Positions 10,894 through 24,241 of a stretch of 64,000 nt of DNA are shown here, in pieces (positions within the stretch are counted from its first letter, which is position 1; the number at the start of each line of letters is the position of its first letter). A program made the position numbers and the translations under genes. The notes below the pieces were generated by a model, which did no database searches, was not told the DNA's origin, and saw only the letters and a list, made by a program, of their open reading frames with translations. The stretch comes from Ctenosaura bakeri (Eukaryota; Chordata; Lepidosauria; Squamata; Iguanidae): positions 1 to 64,000 of the forward strand of contig CAOLHI010001031.1 in NCBI GenBank assembly GCA_948474755.1. The letters are read 5' to 3'.

Positions 10894-12550
10894 GACGTGA
10901 CAGGAGGAGTAGTGGGGTGCACCAAGGTTGTTGTGGCCACCACAGTGTGATAAAGATAGCTGATGCTTCGTCCTGAAGTTTCTCCAACACTTTAGTTATT
11001 AGAGGAAAAGGAGGAAAAAGGTAGAGCACTGGGCCCTTCCAGTGGAAAATGAACGCATCTCCGAGGGATCCTGGTCCTTCTCCTCCTCTCAAGCAGAAGA
11101 GATGACATTGATTGTTGGATGCTGAGACAAATAGATCGATGTCTGGAGTTGCCCAAATGGCAAAGATTTGTTTGAGGAGTGACGTGTTGAGTCATCAGGG
11201 TCCGGCTGAGGTAGTCTGCTGTCATGTTTTGGATCCCCGGTAGGTGGAGGGCTACAGGGTAGATCTGGCGTAAGATGCACCAAGTCCAAAGTTCAAGATT
11301 GAGCAAAGTTTTCGAACACATGCCCCCTTGTTTGTTGATGTAATACGTGACCACAGACCGTTAATATCTGTTAGGTCTGTCCTGCAATTAAGTCCTCGAA
11401 AGTTCTTAGTGCCTTGATGACTGCCAAGGGTTTGAGCACACTGATATGGAGTCCACGAACCAAATTCGACCAGCTGCCTCTGACCGTCAGATGTTGGGAG
11501 TGGGCGCCCCATCCTTTCAGAGACGCACCAGTCGTGATCGACACTGTAGGTTCCAAGAGGTGGAACGGCATTCCCGCCATGGTATTTTGAGAGTCTCTTC
11601 ACCAGGTGAGGGATCGGAGGACTTGCCTTGGTATCGAGAGGCGCCAATATGGACTGTTGATGAGGGGATCAAAGATGTTCAGGAACCAGCTCTGTAGAGG
11701 CTGCGTGTGCATCCTGGAAAAGGGGACGACGGCTGTCGTCAATGCCATAAGGCCGAGAAGAACCTGAATTGAGCAGGCGGGGGCCCAGCAGTTCCGTTGC
11801 AACACTGAGATCATCTTGGAAATGCGGAGGACACAGTCTCGTGGTGGAAAGGTAAGTTGTCAGATGGAGTCAAGGACTGCTCTTATGAATTGGATGTGTC
11901 ATGTCGGTTGAAGGTGAGACTTGTCCGATTTGATCATGAGGCCCAGACATCAAAGGACACGAAGAGTCACCTCGAGATCATGGAGCAGTTGTGTTCTGGA
12001 GTGATCAACGACCAGCCAGTCGTCTATGTAAGGAAAAAGGACAATCCTGCATTTTCGAAGAGCCACTGCCACTACAGACATACACTTGGTGAAGACCCTC
12101 GGTGCTGTGTTCAGACCAAAGGGAAGCACCCGAAACCTGAGCACTTTTTTGCCGATCGTAAAGGCAAGAAATCTCCTGTGACTTGGATGGATGCAATGTG
12201 AAAGTATGCGTCCTTCAGGTCCAAGGTGGTGAACAAGTCTTTCTGCTGAAGGAGGGGAAGGATCGACTGTAAGGTTACCATACAGAACTTGCAAGGTCTG
12301 ACATATTCGTTTATTTACTCCTTGAAGGTCCAGGATGGGACGCATACTGCCCCCTTTTTTGGAGACCAAGAAATATCTGGACAAAAAGCTGGTTTTGAGG
12401 GCGGAGAGTGGAATTCGTTCTGCCCTTCCACATCTTGTTCAAGAGGGAGGCCGATGGTGGGGGTCACACAGATTCGGTCTACCAGAGGTTTTGAGGAAAA
12501 CTTGATGGCGTAGCCTTCTGCCACAACCCCGAGAACCCAGGAGTCCATTG
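10856..12550 (-). pseudogene. DIRS-A RT / RNase H / methyltransferase-like pol, frameshifted
   Basis: Reverse transcriptase blocks are readable at 11950-12384: RPILDLQGVN, LPFGLNTAPRVFTKCM and the catalytic FPYIDDWLVV. Next comes RNase H: TTGASLKGWGAHS (11371-11580) has Gly where the catalytic Asp is expected; YYINKQGG and HLPGIQNMTADYLSR (10992-11354) keep the last Asp. A methyltransferase-like block follows in another frame at 10856-11092 (GDAFIFHWKGPVLYLFPPFP, ILITLWWPQQPW-type end). Several frame changes and the missing RNase H Asp show the copy is dead. Confidence 0.87.
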
Positions 12551-13241
12551 TGATGGCTGACCAGGTTTTGAGGTGTTCACTGAGTATGGTCCCAAAGAAC
12601 GGGGGGTGGGTGGGGAGTGGGTGGAGATGACAGTGCGGCTATCTTGATTTCTGTACTGTCAGGAGGGTCAAATGTATATGACCCTGTAGTGGCAGCGTCT
12701 GACGTGGTGGAATTGTCCTTGGTACCATCAAACTCTTCGCTTGGGAAGGTGAGGCTTCTTCTTGAAGACGGTCTTTGTAGGACATGACAGAAAGCATCTG
12801 GAAGACTGGGTTGGTGCAGGTTGAGATGACCATTGGGGGCTATATGTCTGGTGAGTTAACGGTTGGTAGTGGCGGTATCTGTGTCTCTGGGTGTGCTGGT
12901 GTTGTGGCTGCATCCCATACTTTTTGATGGAGGAGTGCATTTTATGGGTGTGTTCGAGTTTTTCGTCAGTGGCGCTATCGAATAGGCCTGCTGAGTTAAA
13001 GGGAAATCTTCGACCAGGGACTGAGAAGGTTGGAAGAGTCCTGAAGAGCGAAGTTATGAATGATGTCGCAGCAATATCGAAGATACAAAAGGCCTTGGAG
13101 GCGCAATCAACAACATATCTCGCCGTTGTGATCTGCTGATTGGTGAGGTGTCAGGCTTCACCAAGGAAAATATCCACTACGCATCATTCCTCCTCTAGAA
13201 GCCTGGTAACAAAGACTCTTGTTTTGTCCCATAGCCACTGA

Positions 13242-15096
13242 TCATATGTGGATATCCATGCTGAATAGTTCACCATTCTGAAAATTAGGGCTGCATTGGA
13301 GTAATTCTTCTTGCGGCTCCCATGGCATCCAGTCTTTTCCCTTCCTTATCAGGTGGGGTGGTGTACAGCGTCTGGGAAGTCTTAGCCTGGGTGGCATCAA
13401 CAATAATAGAGTTTGCCTTAGGATGGTTTTAGAGCCAAGGTTCCTCTGAGTCAATCACCTTGTACAGTGATTCCAACTTCTTTCCTGTAGCCGGGGCAGA
13501 GGCCAGAGTTGACCAGGTCTTCTTGAAAACACGTAAAAGGTATGGTAGGAGCGGGATGACCACAACTGGTGGTGCCTGTTGTTGAGGCTGTTGGTATGCT
13601 CGGTCATCTATGGTCTCCTTGGAGGCTTCCATAGGGAAGTTCAGGTTCTTGGCCATCCTCGTTATTAGCTCCAAGAACACTCTAACGTCACTGGATGGCG
13701 AGATGTGTTCATCTTGGGAGACAGTGGGGTCCAGAGGTTTTTCTTCTTTATTTTCCACTGAGTCAGTAGACACAGAGAGGGATCTGGATGGTGAGTGAGG
13801 CACCAAAATGTCAGGCATTCGATCCCTTGACTCCTCATGTGTCCGGGCGACAGATGTGGTCCGTTCTGTTGGTCTCAGAGAGGATAAAGGAAGCAGTTGT
13901 TGGATAATCGTTCCCTGTGTTCTTTTGGTGCGGGGACGTTTTGGAGATGGTGATGGTTCTGATATGGAGTAAGATTGACGTTGATGGCGAGAGGTAGTCT
14001 CCTAACAACCTCGACGTCTATAGTGGTGTCGAGGGACATATATCTCTTCAGAGGAAAAGCTGTCTGAGGATCTGGAGGGGGGTAATATTCATAGGTGCAG
14101 CGATGATGCTATTGAGACCGATTGTGGTAAGTATGTCTCCAGTGATGAGGACGCTGAAGTTGACCCAAGGACGATCAGGACTCTGAATCTGATCTCCGTC
14201 AACGAGATTCAAGATTCTTGTTGGCGTGTAGGAGTTGACCTGAGGGTCGATCATAATTGGCGGTCTGTCGCTCTAGGGGCTGATGAACTGTGAGGCATTC
14301 CCCTCGGAGAGAGGGCAGGCAGATGGTTCTCAGACGATCCTGCTCTGGTGGCTATGTCCACCACTCGAGTGCCATCCCTGATTCCCAAGGAAGTCCTCTG
14401 ATCGGAGTAAGCTCAACGATCTCTCCATCTGAGGGTTGGGAACAGTCTGAAGGTGAGTGAGCAGGTCGGCTCTCTAGCATAGGGGCCTGAACGGGAGTAG
14501 GCCCGTGAGGAGAGTCTTCATGCAAGGTGGTATTTATCTCCAAGACGGTCACCACTCTGAGAGGCTCGGGTTGAGGTTGCATGGAAGGTTCCCCTCTATC
14601 CTTTCTGCTACGAGACCTGGCAAGGTCTTTTTCCAGAGAACGGCCTGGAGTTGGTGTAGATTCCGTGATAGATGGTCTGGCAGAAGAAGACTTCGATCTA
14701 TCTGAGGAGTGCTTTGAACAAGAAGTAGACAGTGCCGAGGTCGCACGGTCTCCTTGGGTCTTCTTCAATGCCAAGACCAAGGGAAGAGTCTTAGACAAAG
14801 CTCATGTAGAAGACGTTTTCGAGGACTCCTTTGTGGAGGCCTTTTTTGAAGTGGGTTTGCCCATTGGAGGTGCCGAGGCAGCTGAAGTTGCCGATGCAGA
14901 AAGTGATGTTGGGGGCTTCAGAGCCTGTTCATGTAAGAGAGCTCGAAGCCTGGCTTCATGATTCCTCCTGGTCTGAGGGGATAGGCTGCAACATTGTGGG
15001 TTTCTCAGAGACAGACAAGACACTTGGAGTGTCCGTCGCAGTCTGAGATTTTTGGTTGCACAGGCGGCAGCTCTTGAAGAATGCTCTGGGTGACAT
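13242..15096 (-). pseudogene. DIRS-A gag-like ORF, decayed
   Basis: An ATG at 15094-15096 opens MSPRAFFKSCRLCNQK, the counterpart of the Cys-rich N-terminus of the B and C gag proteins (there MSALFKNCVSC). Downstream are Ser/Pro/Thr-rich stretches in shifting frames (14352-15023), then a more conserved C-terminal region at 13429-13818 containing SDVRVFLELITRMAKNLNF and LESLYKVIDSEEPWL. The Cys-rich start is degraded: several expected Cys and His are gone. Confidence 0.75.
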
Positions 15097-15225
15097 ACGA
15101 TGAGAGCAAAATTGTACAGTTGAAGACGAAGTCAGATGGAACAAAGTGGATACCAAGAGATACACAGAGAAGAATGCTCAGTAGAAGCTCCCGTAGCCAG
15201 TGGATGTGGCAGAAAATAAGGAACT

Positions 15226-15383
15226 GGCAGCGGTTAAGGAATTTACAGCGAGCGTGCCAAGGCCCTTATATATACTCTGGGGAAGGGGCGGAGTTCCCAC
15301 CAAAATGCTAGACCTAAAGCTCCAGAATTTTCTGTAGTCAGTACTGCGCAGGTGCAGACAATCTCACTTGTTGGAGTCACAGA
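15226..15383. repeat. Right inverted terminal repeat of DIRS-A (element 5' end)
   Basis: Inverted partner of 9266-9420. In element sense (minus strand) it runs from the 5' end through CACCTGCGCAGTACTGACTA to CTTCCCCAGAGTATATATAA and then the leader. The outermost part (15384-15399) is reproduced in the internal complementary region. Confidence 0.9.
15265..15274 (-). promoter_or_regulatory. Candidate TATA box in the 5' ITR of DIRS-A
   Basis: TATATATAAG on the minus strand, about 110 bp inside the element and about 170 bp upstream of the gag ATG (15094-15096), a reasonable place for a core promoter. The left repeat carries the weaker CATATAAG. The matching region of B and C has no TATA and is CpG-rich. 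Confidence 0.55.
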
Positions 15384-15399
15384 GACCACAAAGAAGAAA

Positions 15400-15807
15400 A
15401 AGGAGTAGCACAAACACAGGGAAAAAAAGACGGGTTAGAAAATAAAATGAATGGATGAAAATGCAGAAGGAAGTGATGAAAAACTAAGAGGATGAGTAAT
15501 AGGTACAGACTAGAAATGTGATACAAAACTAGATTTGTTTGAAACTTCACACATGGCAAAGGCTAAGACAGTAGACAAGCCTGACTTTTGACAAGAAAAC
15601 AGAAGTGGAAAACAAAGCCAGCCAAAGATATTATACTTTTACCACTGTACATACTGTTGTATAATCCAATTTAAATATATTGATATATAGCAAAATAACA
15701 GTCTGTAACAATTCTATCAAAACCTTACAACAATTTACATTCTTCTGCTTCCTTTAGCATTGCTGCAATGTTGGGTTCCAGATCTATCATCAGCTTCTCA
15801 TTGTGTG
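15400..15807. other. No gene seen
   Basis: A-rich non-coding sequence flanking the right end of DIRS-A; no target-site duplication with the left flank. Confidence 0.5.
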
Positions 15808-15935
15808 TTGTTGCTGTGTGCCTTCAAGTCATTTCTGATTTATGGCAACTCTAAGGTAAGCCTCTCCCAGAGTTCTCTTGGCAAGATTTGTTAAGAGGGG
15901 AGTTGTCACTGTCTTCCTCTGAAGCTGAGACAGTG
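15808..15935 (-). mobile_element. tRNA-derived SINE fragment (3' half)
   Basis: TGCTGTGTGCCTTCAAGTCA ... TTTATGGCAACTCTAAGGTA ... CTTGGCAAGATTTGTTAAGA matches the 3' body of the SINE at 58915-59125 and of SINEs common in squamates. The promoter half (A and B boxes, expected to the right on the plus strand) is missing or unrecognisable, so this is a truncated copy. Confidence 0.7.
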
Positions 15936-18900
15936 GTATGTACCCAAATCAACCAGGGACATAGCAGCAACAATGATTAGATTTAGTCCCCTCACCAATT
16001 TATCGTAGCACAGGACAGGACCCACTTTGCCAAATATAACAAATGGTCTTGGAGAAAAAGATGATAATAGAACAGATCAATAAAAGTGATTTCATAGCAG
16101 CAAAAAATGCACCATTGAATTTACACTAAATTAATAGAAACCAGGCTTCTAAAAACAGAGCTGAAAGTTCTACTCTCCTAATCAACAGGTTTTAGTAATC
16201 TGGGATGGTATTAGTCTAGCACTGCAGTCTCTCTACAGACTTCAGTTTGCAAGACTCCTTTCAAATCTGAGGCCTTAGAATTTAATTTCAATGGGCATCC
16301 CATTCCTGTTTGTTACTAAATTAAGGGAATTTGCACAGTGTTTGAACAATGTTTACAACAATCCTGTATGACTACTAATATTACCACCATCACTGTACTG
16401 AACTGGGGGAATGATTAAACTCACTTTGCCTAGGGGTCTCCTGGGTCACAGCAGTTCACTGCTAATTTATGTCAGCAGTTCCACTGCATCTTGTAACCTC
16501 TGTGAAATGCTGAAAATAGCCATGGAACATTATCATCAATACACCAGACAACCAAAGATCATCCTACAGGAAACATTTTTGGAAAGCTATTTTTCTTCTA
16601 CTGTTCTGGAAAAACAAAAAACAAAAACTAAACATCTTCTTGAAGCACTGTGAGACTTTTCTTTTTCAGGAAGCATTATGAACTGACAGTGTGCTCCTTT
16701 AATGACAGTGTTATCTAAATCTACAGTAGTTTAGAAATTTAAATAAAATACATCAAACTGCTTTAGTCGAGAGTCAAACCAGCAGTACAGAGCTGCACAG
16801 AAAGGACAGTGCATCTTCAATATGTTTAACGGAATCCCATTGCCAAAGTCTCTCCTCATCACTGCTATACAGCATTTTCACTTAGATAAATCATGGGCTA
16901 CATTTGATACTGTATACAGATAGGTGTGATCTGCGCTCTTACGGACTTCTTGGTGTTCCAGACACATATCTGTATCTGGAAGTGGCTCTGACCACATGAA
17001 ATGCACATGTTTATCTGAAGTGAAGGCATCAATGAAGGAGGTACGGGATGGCAGTACTATAAAATTCATGTGAAATACACAGTCTTTTGGCTGTCTGAGC
17101 TACTCCTCAGGGCATTTTTTTTATTAAACTCAAAGAGGAAGAGGAAAAATTGAAGTGTGGGTCACATCACAAATTTGGAAACAATTTTATTTTCCTTTAA
17201 ATTTAAACACAGTAAATATTTGTTAATTAAAATTTGGAAGGGGCCTTAAGGATCAAATTAAGATGCTTTAGGAGCAAGATACTGTCTGCAGACTATCAGT
17301 TGGTGATGCCTTGTGTTACCTGGGATACCCAGTACGATCAGATTTAGATAATGCAGTCCTACTGCTTCATGAAGCAATTTTCAGACAAAGATCAGAGTCA
17401 ATCCTATAAGGATTTTGCTTCTTGATCTGCTCCCACTTTGATCACCTGGCCCTGTTGATCCAGACATTATACATATAAGATATATGTAGCTTTATGACAA
17501 CATTTCTTTGGCCAAGGCAAAAAAAAAAAAGATCAAAGAGCTATGAGATACATGTTCCAAATATCTGAGTAGTTAATAAGAACATTTTGTAATTACTTCA
17601 ATACGGAAGAATGTCCTCATCACACAAAGACAAATGTGGACACAGAAGTTGCATTTATGATTTGTTCAAGAAACAAAGACTTCAAGAAGCTGAGTAGGCT
17701 TGGGTTTGTGGGCTGCTGCTCTAAGCATGCAATTACAATTTTCACCCTTTCCAAGTAGTGCTGGCTTTGTATAATTACATGTCCAAATCAAGTTCACACA
17801 TTTCCAAATATCATTTACTGTGACTTTTTTCCAAGCCTCCTTTTGCAGATCTTCATATTCCACCCCTACGTACCAAAGCACTGACAAACAGCCTTGATTA
17901 CAGTTTTGTTTTCATGTCACTTTGGTGCTAAAATGACAAGTGAAGGACAACAGAAATAAACAGCACCAACGAGATAGCCAATAATTGCAGATGCACTCTC
18001 AGCAACGGACTATCACAGCTTCCTTTTGCAAGCATTACGTCACCCGTTAAACTTTCCCACTTTTATTGTTGCTACTTCTTCTTCAAACTGGTCTCCCCTT
18101 TCAGCTTAGTGCTGTCTTACTTTGCTTTTAAGACTTCTTGGCAGGAATGCTGTGACATCATCTCAGAAAAAGTACCATATACACTGATAATGCTAAATAA
18201 AAATTTAAGTAGCACCATAATCAGTCCTCTTTTTTAGGACAGGAACAAGGAGAAAGGCTGCAGAGGTCCCCTAATTAAGACATTATCCCCCACAAGTTTA
18301 TTTCACAGTAGATATAATCACAATAAACTCAAAACACACTATAGTATGCCCAGGCTATATTGTTATCACCATCAATGGTAACATTTCTTCATGATTCTCA
18401 ACATTCTATGGAAGAGATCTCAACACTTCTGTAGCATGTGAGCTCTGCTAACTGTCCAAGTGAAATATAACATACACTCGGGAGGACAACTGTACCAAAT
18501 AAGTGACAAGTATTAAGCTTGGTTGTATGGACTCAGCGGAAAGCCAGCATGCAAAGTGAATAGTTAAAACAGAAACGGCAAATTTGGCAAGACTGCTCAG
18601 TGTTAATGGCTGGTTCATGAGCAAAATTCAACTGCTGACACAAAGCAAAGCAGAAGAGGTACTGTCATCTTACCTTCCCCTCATTCTAATGTGAATATAT
18701 ATGTAGGCCATTAAAACATGAACAAAAAAAACCCCTAAACCAGAAGGTACATTTCTTTGGAGGAATGTGAAAGATTTAAAGGAAATGTACAGGCAGCATA
18801 ATGAGTAAGACCTTGAGAAGGTTTCTCTCCCTCCTGTCTGGGACTAACGGCTGAACAGTGAGCACATGGACCACATTTGGTCTATAGGCTGCCAAGTGTC

Positions 18901-21900
18901 TACTCTAATCAGTGCTGACTTAGCTATCATATTCACAGAGTATAAAATGTCAGTGCCAAAAATTCAGGGCCAGAAGTAAAAGACACAGAGCTGAACTGCA
19001 AAACAAAGTAGCAAGACATGTTCACAACATCTTAGTGAACCAAATGAGAAAGGTCATTTAGTCTCTACTGCAGCAAAACTGGAAAACTGAACATGAAATC
19101 CATCCCAAAAAGGAATGGATTGCTTAGAATATCATACCTCTGAGGAGGCACTTTTAAGAAAACTAGAAGCAGGATTTCTTTCCCTGGAAATATACCAGGG
19201 AAGGAAATTTTGCTTCCAATTCTCTTTCCTTAGCAGATTTAAAGGGTTAACAGGGTTAACACAGAGCAGGGAGAGAGAAGCACAGATTAAGTCTAGCTAA
19301 AAATGTCCAAAAGACACCGCAAGGGGCACAGGTTGATTCCTTTCCACCAGTCTCAAGTGACAATTCATTCTTTTGCTTTCTTCCTTGCGCCAAAGAAACA
19401 CTGCAAAACTACTTTTTGTACAATGGAAAAAGAAGACACTTTGTATCAAGCTTCTTCATTTTTTCAATCTTTCTTCCTCTTGCTTACTTTTAAGAAACAT
19501 GTTTCTTCTCTTCTTCCACTCAAAAAGGAAAAAAAAACCCACTTTAACTGTACAATACTTTACCATAGCAACTTCTGGAAACTATTACCTTTTGCCACTC
19601 CTTTTAGCCTAATAGTGCAGCTTTCCTCAAGAGACTATTTGCAGCGTTTCCTAAAATGCACTCAAGCAACCTTCCTTTTCCTGCTATAACATTTAGAAAA
19701 AGAAGGCCTATACAACAGGTGTGCCTTGCAATGAAGAAATAGGATTTGTCAATTCAAATCCCACAGTATGACAGCTACATGAATAGGGTTTAACATGATT
19801 TGGGGATCTGAGTTTTCAAAATGTGCGCATCACAGGAGTAATGTGTTCCACAGATACTGAACATTAAACCAAGCTTTAAACTGTTTCTTGTTGCAGAGAT
19901 CCTCCAGCCACTTTAGCAGGATTAGGCTGCAATAAATGGCTACGGATTACCATATATAGGCATGGCTATATGTTACCCCCTTTCCCTCATGGAACTTCCC
20001 ATCTAGTTTGGTGCTAATCAAACAGCAGCAGTGATAGTCACTCAACCGACCTAGACATTCAACTGACCTAGTCCTTTCAGAAGAGATAGGTTACAAATTC
20101 TTTCAGAAAAGCTACAAGGACCCTTTGAGCCTCTGTGGGGACACCATTCCATGAAGCAAATATAGTTAAAGGCCCTGCTCCTTGAAACAGATGTTTTTAC
20201 CTCAGCATAGTGTGAGGATAGTAAGCAAGGAAAATTCCATAAAATGTGAACATACTTGAGTACATATGAGAAGTTATTTTTGGATATCAGGATATTAAAG
20301 ACTTAAGAGGCATTATGAATTGGCCATGGAATATAAATGGTAACCTGTGCAGTTTTTGGAGAACTAGTAGAAAGGTCTGCTTAGCAGCACATCCACATTT
20401 GCAGGATCCTTATCTGAAATCTCTGTACATCTGTCTTCATGCTGGCTGAATACTTAACAAATCTAGAGCAGGACCCCCTACTCCAAAGGAATGATGCTTA
20501 TATGCCTAAGCCCATAAATTAGTTAAGCAAGGCTAACTTCTTAACCCAAGAAAGGATCTTCCACCTACCTGCACTTTCAAAACCCTAATCGAAGCCTTTA
20601 TATTCTACAAGCAGACAAAAAGAACACTACATTGTGTCTGTAGTAAATAAAGCACAGGTTATTAAAGCAGTGATTAAGCCACACACTAGAGAGGAAACAA
20701 AGTCAGAACAGTTACCCTTTTGACTCATGCCAACGGGCAATACTTCCCAGCTTTCAACATGACAGTGAGAACAGGAGCATGAGGTGGTATACGCTGTGAC
20801 TCTTCTGTTCAAATCTGAAACATCTGTGAATCCTCAAAGCCCTGATTTGCATTTTAAGGTTTTCAGCATAATGTTGTCCAGATAAACTGGTGATAAACCG
20901 GTGATAGATTACTGATTACCAGATAAACTGGTGATAGATTACTGATTCAAAAGTAATGAAACAGCAAATATGAATATGTCCCCTTTTGGTTAACAACCAA
21001 GCCACATGCACCCTAATACCTGTATGTGCCCTGTAAAGAAGATCCATCAAGAATAGTGACTGTGTGCTTTCTTTTATTTTAAAATATGTATGTGCCACTG
21101 CTGATGCCTTTCAACAACATTTGGAATGACTGAAAATGCCACTGACAAAGCTATCTGAAATACTGTCCAGGCAAACAACACACTAACAGCAAACAAGAAA
21201 ATGCGTTAGCCCCAGTTTACTAAGACACTGGTACAAATACCCTATATAGCCCTACATACCTGCAGAGATCCACATACCATAACAACACCAGGAAACCCTT
21301 TATACAGACAAGATTCCTTAGTCCAGTCAGTATGCCTAAGTTCAGGTCACTAGCAAGCACCCAGCTTCTATTTTACAGTAACTCCTTTAAAAATAAACAT
21401 GCAGAACATTTCACTGAAGCAAGTTGTATGACAAGCAAGTTGAATCTTGCATGGCTAGCAGCTAGTTAAAGAGCAAACTAGAAGAATTAAGCTCACATGC
21501 TGAGGGGGATAAAGGTTGGCCTTGGCAAATTCCTAACTGGTCAATCAAATGAGCTATAGTGCAGAATGCAAAAAGTGGCAGTCATTTCACGTCACATTTC
21601 TATCTATGTTTTTGAAAAAGGCAAGAAGAAAAAATGACCTTATGAAAAACCTATGTACCATCATTAGAAAAAAACTGCATTTATTCTTTTTGAATTAACA
21701 CTAATAAAGATGGCTATTGCTTTACACAATGATATGAAGATGATACAGGATACCTTTCCGCATCACACAATGGCATTTTAACATTTTGACACAAGCCACA
21801 GTAGAATACTGCATCCCTGAGAAGATGACGTATCAGCAGAACTTTGAAAATGGTAAGTAGGATACTGCAGAATTGCTGCTGAGGGGAGACCATCAAAATG

Positions 21901-22465
21901 TTATTTGATTACTGGATTCTCTTTAAGGATTTCATGCCCTGGGTGGAAATCATCTTTGTCCCCAACAACAGAATAATTTCAGGTATGCAGCCATCTTCCC
22001 AAAAAAGAGCAACATCTATACAATCCTTTGAAGCATGATTTCTACACTATCAGTGATTAGCAACAGATGACATTCAGGGAAACTGTGGAATTTCTTTTCA
22101 AAGACAGAAACCCAATTTATAAGTTCAGCAGACTTGAGTGATGAAACTGGTCCTAGATTGTACCATTCAGATGCCATGTGGAAGTTACTCATGTTTAATT
22201 TCTTTCCCATGGGAAAAAAAAACTTTGCTTACACAAAACTTACTGCTCAGAGACACTTACCCAATTTGCTCTCTGCTAGTATTAGTATTATACCAAGGTG
22301 CTTTCAGCACTAAGCTCTGTTATCCATACGTACTTTTGGAGTTATTCTAATGCTATTTCAGTATTATTAATTTCTCTCTCTCTTTATGTTTTAGGAAGGC
22401 TAGTGTTACCCTGATTTTTCTGCTAGTCCTCATTTTTATGATTTATTTTATTTGTTATTTTACCC
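15936..22465. other. Long stretch without a supported gene
   Basis: About 6.5 kb of AT-rich intronic-looking DNA. Open stretches at 16411, 16878, 17666, 19303 and 20627 show no recognised domain. The minus frame at 17666-17887 has a short segment (EAWKKVTVNDIWKC) faintly like Tigger-type transposases, too weak to call. No RNA gene was seen. Confidence 0.5.
20880..20947. repeat. Short tandem duplication, unit ~26-40 bp
   Basis: GATAAACTGGTGATA...GATTACTGATT occurs twice (20880-20917 and 20921-20947), the first copy containing an extra GATAAACCGGTGATA. Likely replication slippage. Confidence 0.7.
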
Positions 22466-22468
22466 TTC

Positions 22469-23097
22469 TTGTTTTTCTCTCAGCTAGGCTACTCTAACAC
22501 ACTGTATGTGGAGCTGCATTGGGAAACTGTTTGGCAACTTCAGCCAGTTCAAAACACAGTAGCAAGAATGCTGACTAGGGCCAGTTACAGAGAGCATATA
22601 ACTCCCTTATTAAATGGCTTCACTGGCTATCTGTTCATTTATAGGCACAATTCAAAGTGCTGGTCATGACTTATAAAGCCCTATACAGTTTAGATCAGGA
22701 CAATCTAAAAGACTGTACCTCCCTATATGAACCTGCCAGAGGTCTAAGATCTGCAGGAGAAGCCTTCCTCTCAATCCTGATACCTTCTGAGGCTCACCTG
22801 GAAAGAACATGGGAGACAGCCTTCTCAGTGGCTGCTCCCACCCTCTGGAATTCCCTTCCTCGGGAAGCTAAGCTGGCCCCATCCTTGTTCTCCTTTCACT
22901 GGCAGGCAAAAATATTTCTATTTTAAGCAGGCTTTTAATATGTAAGCAGGTAGACTTTTAATTTATCAAGATGTTTTTAAAATTGTGTAGTTTTTTTATA
23001 ATTGTATATGTTTTTAATTGTTTTATTAATGTTTTTAATTTTGTGGAAGCCATCTGGGTCCCACTCAAATAAATATAATAAATAAATAATAATTTTT
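22469..23097 (+). mobile_element. L2-clade LINE, 3' end of ORF2 and 3' tail
   Basis: Plus-strand frames 22469-22669 and 22657-22926 encode the C-terminus of an L2-type polymerase: VARMLTRASYREHITPLLNG, then VMTYKALYSLDQDNLKD, ARGLRSAGEAFLS, and AAPTLWNSLPREAKLAP before a stop. One frame change separates the two parts. The 3' untranslated region follows and ends with GTCCCACTCAAATAAATATA and an AATAAATAAATAATAAT tail. 5' truncated. Confidence 0.88.
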
Positions 23098-23135
23098 TAG
23101 TGCTGATTACTAACAGCCTTCAAGATCCTCAGTAT

Positions 23136-23149
23136 GAATAGAAAGGAAG
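23136..23149. repeat. Left target-site duplication of the L1-like element
   Basis: GAATAGAAAGGAAG, identical to 31691-31704. A perfect 14-bp direct repeat flanking an element with an L1-type tail indicates target-primed reverse transcription. Confidence 0.85.
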
Positions 23150-24241
23150 GCCCTTCCGGTCGAATGGCGGACACGAGCGGCAGCTCGGATTGAAGCTGTG
23201 CAATGGCGCAGCTCCGGGCTGCTTCCCTCTGGAATCCAGCCACCTTTTTTGTGATCCTGAGGTGGCTAAACCCCCCCCCCAGTACAGGGGGTTCGGAAGC
23301 AGTCTGTAGGGGACCCCACAACTGGTGTATGGTTCTGCTCTGCCCGGATGGGAGAGCAAGAAGCACCAGGGGGTCGAAGGACCTCAACGGATCCAGAGGG
23401 ACGCCGCAAAAGCGGCACAAGCGCCACCGAATGACTTTTTTTTAATAAAGAAGCAAGAAGAAACAATCAAAGAACCTAAAGCTTGTAATCTGTCTTGATT
23501 TCCCGCTTTCAAAATACCACATTGGTTATGGCTTGCTATGGTGTGCAGAAGAGAAGGAGGAAGGGCCCGGAAAATTTAATGTGAGCTACGTGAGTTTTGG
23601 CTGTTTTGACTGTGAGTTTTCTTAAAGGGGCGGCTGACATGATGGAAAGAGAGAGACTTTGAGAGGTTTGGTGGATTGAGCTCTTAAGGTAAAAAAAAAG
23701 GCTGTTTAATTGGATCAACAATCAATAATCGCTAATTGGACATATTCATTAAGCTACTGAATAACTTAGATGGCTGTGGAATAAGACTGGATTTGAATAG
23801 ATTTAATAACCTCATGTGAGCAGCGAATTTTTCGGTGGATCTGAGATGTAGGATTTGGAATGCTGTTTTTGGGATTTTCGAAGCTATGAGAATATGCTTC
23901 TGCTTCTCTTTTTTGGGATTTCGGACTATTGGATTTGTCTATGACTGTGATTCAGTGCCGGGAAGTGAAGTAAACACCCTCACTCCCTTGGATCTTGCTG
24001 AATTGGAAAGTGAATATGAGAAACAGAAGAAGTTTTGGAAGAAGCTTCAGAAGAAGCAGTTGAAGCAAATATGGGAAGTAAATCAGTTGCAGCAAATCTG
24101 GGAAGGGAGGGGGCTTTGGGGGAGATTTGATGGGTGCAATGATGATTGTAGTGGTAAATACGTTTCTGAGAATGATATATTGATATGAACAGGTTGCTTA
24201 CCTGTAACTGTGGTTCTTCAAGTGGTCATCTGTGCCCTCAC

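Larger units (their letters stand above)
9221..15399 (-). mobile_element. DIRS-A: full-length, decayed DIRS-type tyrosine-recombinase retrotransposon
   Basis: A 6.18-kb element in minus orientation, bounded by imperfect inverted terminal repeats and containing an internal complementary region at 9473-9569. Gene order, in element sense from 15399 downward, is gag-like ORF, RT / RNase H / methyltransferase-like domain, then tyrosine recombinase. DIRS elements replicate through a circular intermediate and integrate with a YR, so they lack LTRs, integrase and target-site duplications; none is seen here. All three coding regions carry frameshifts and stops. It differs from DIRS-B and DIRS-C throughout and has a TATA box in its repeats, so it belongs to another, older subfamily. 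Confidence 0.93.

Noticed and set aside
17666..17887. Possible Tigger/CENP-B-like transposase fragment (EAWKKVTVNDIWKC)
   Set aside because: Similarity limited to about 14 residues, with no terminal inverted repeats or DDE-type residues found.
19303..19689. 128-codon plus frame rich in Phe, Lys and Leu
   Set aside because: Low complexity, overlapping another frame, no recognisable motif.
22469..23097. Possible host exon with WNSLP motif
   Set aside because: The motif is characteristic of L2-type LINE polymerases and is followed by an L2 3' tail.
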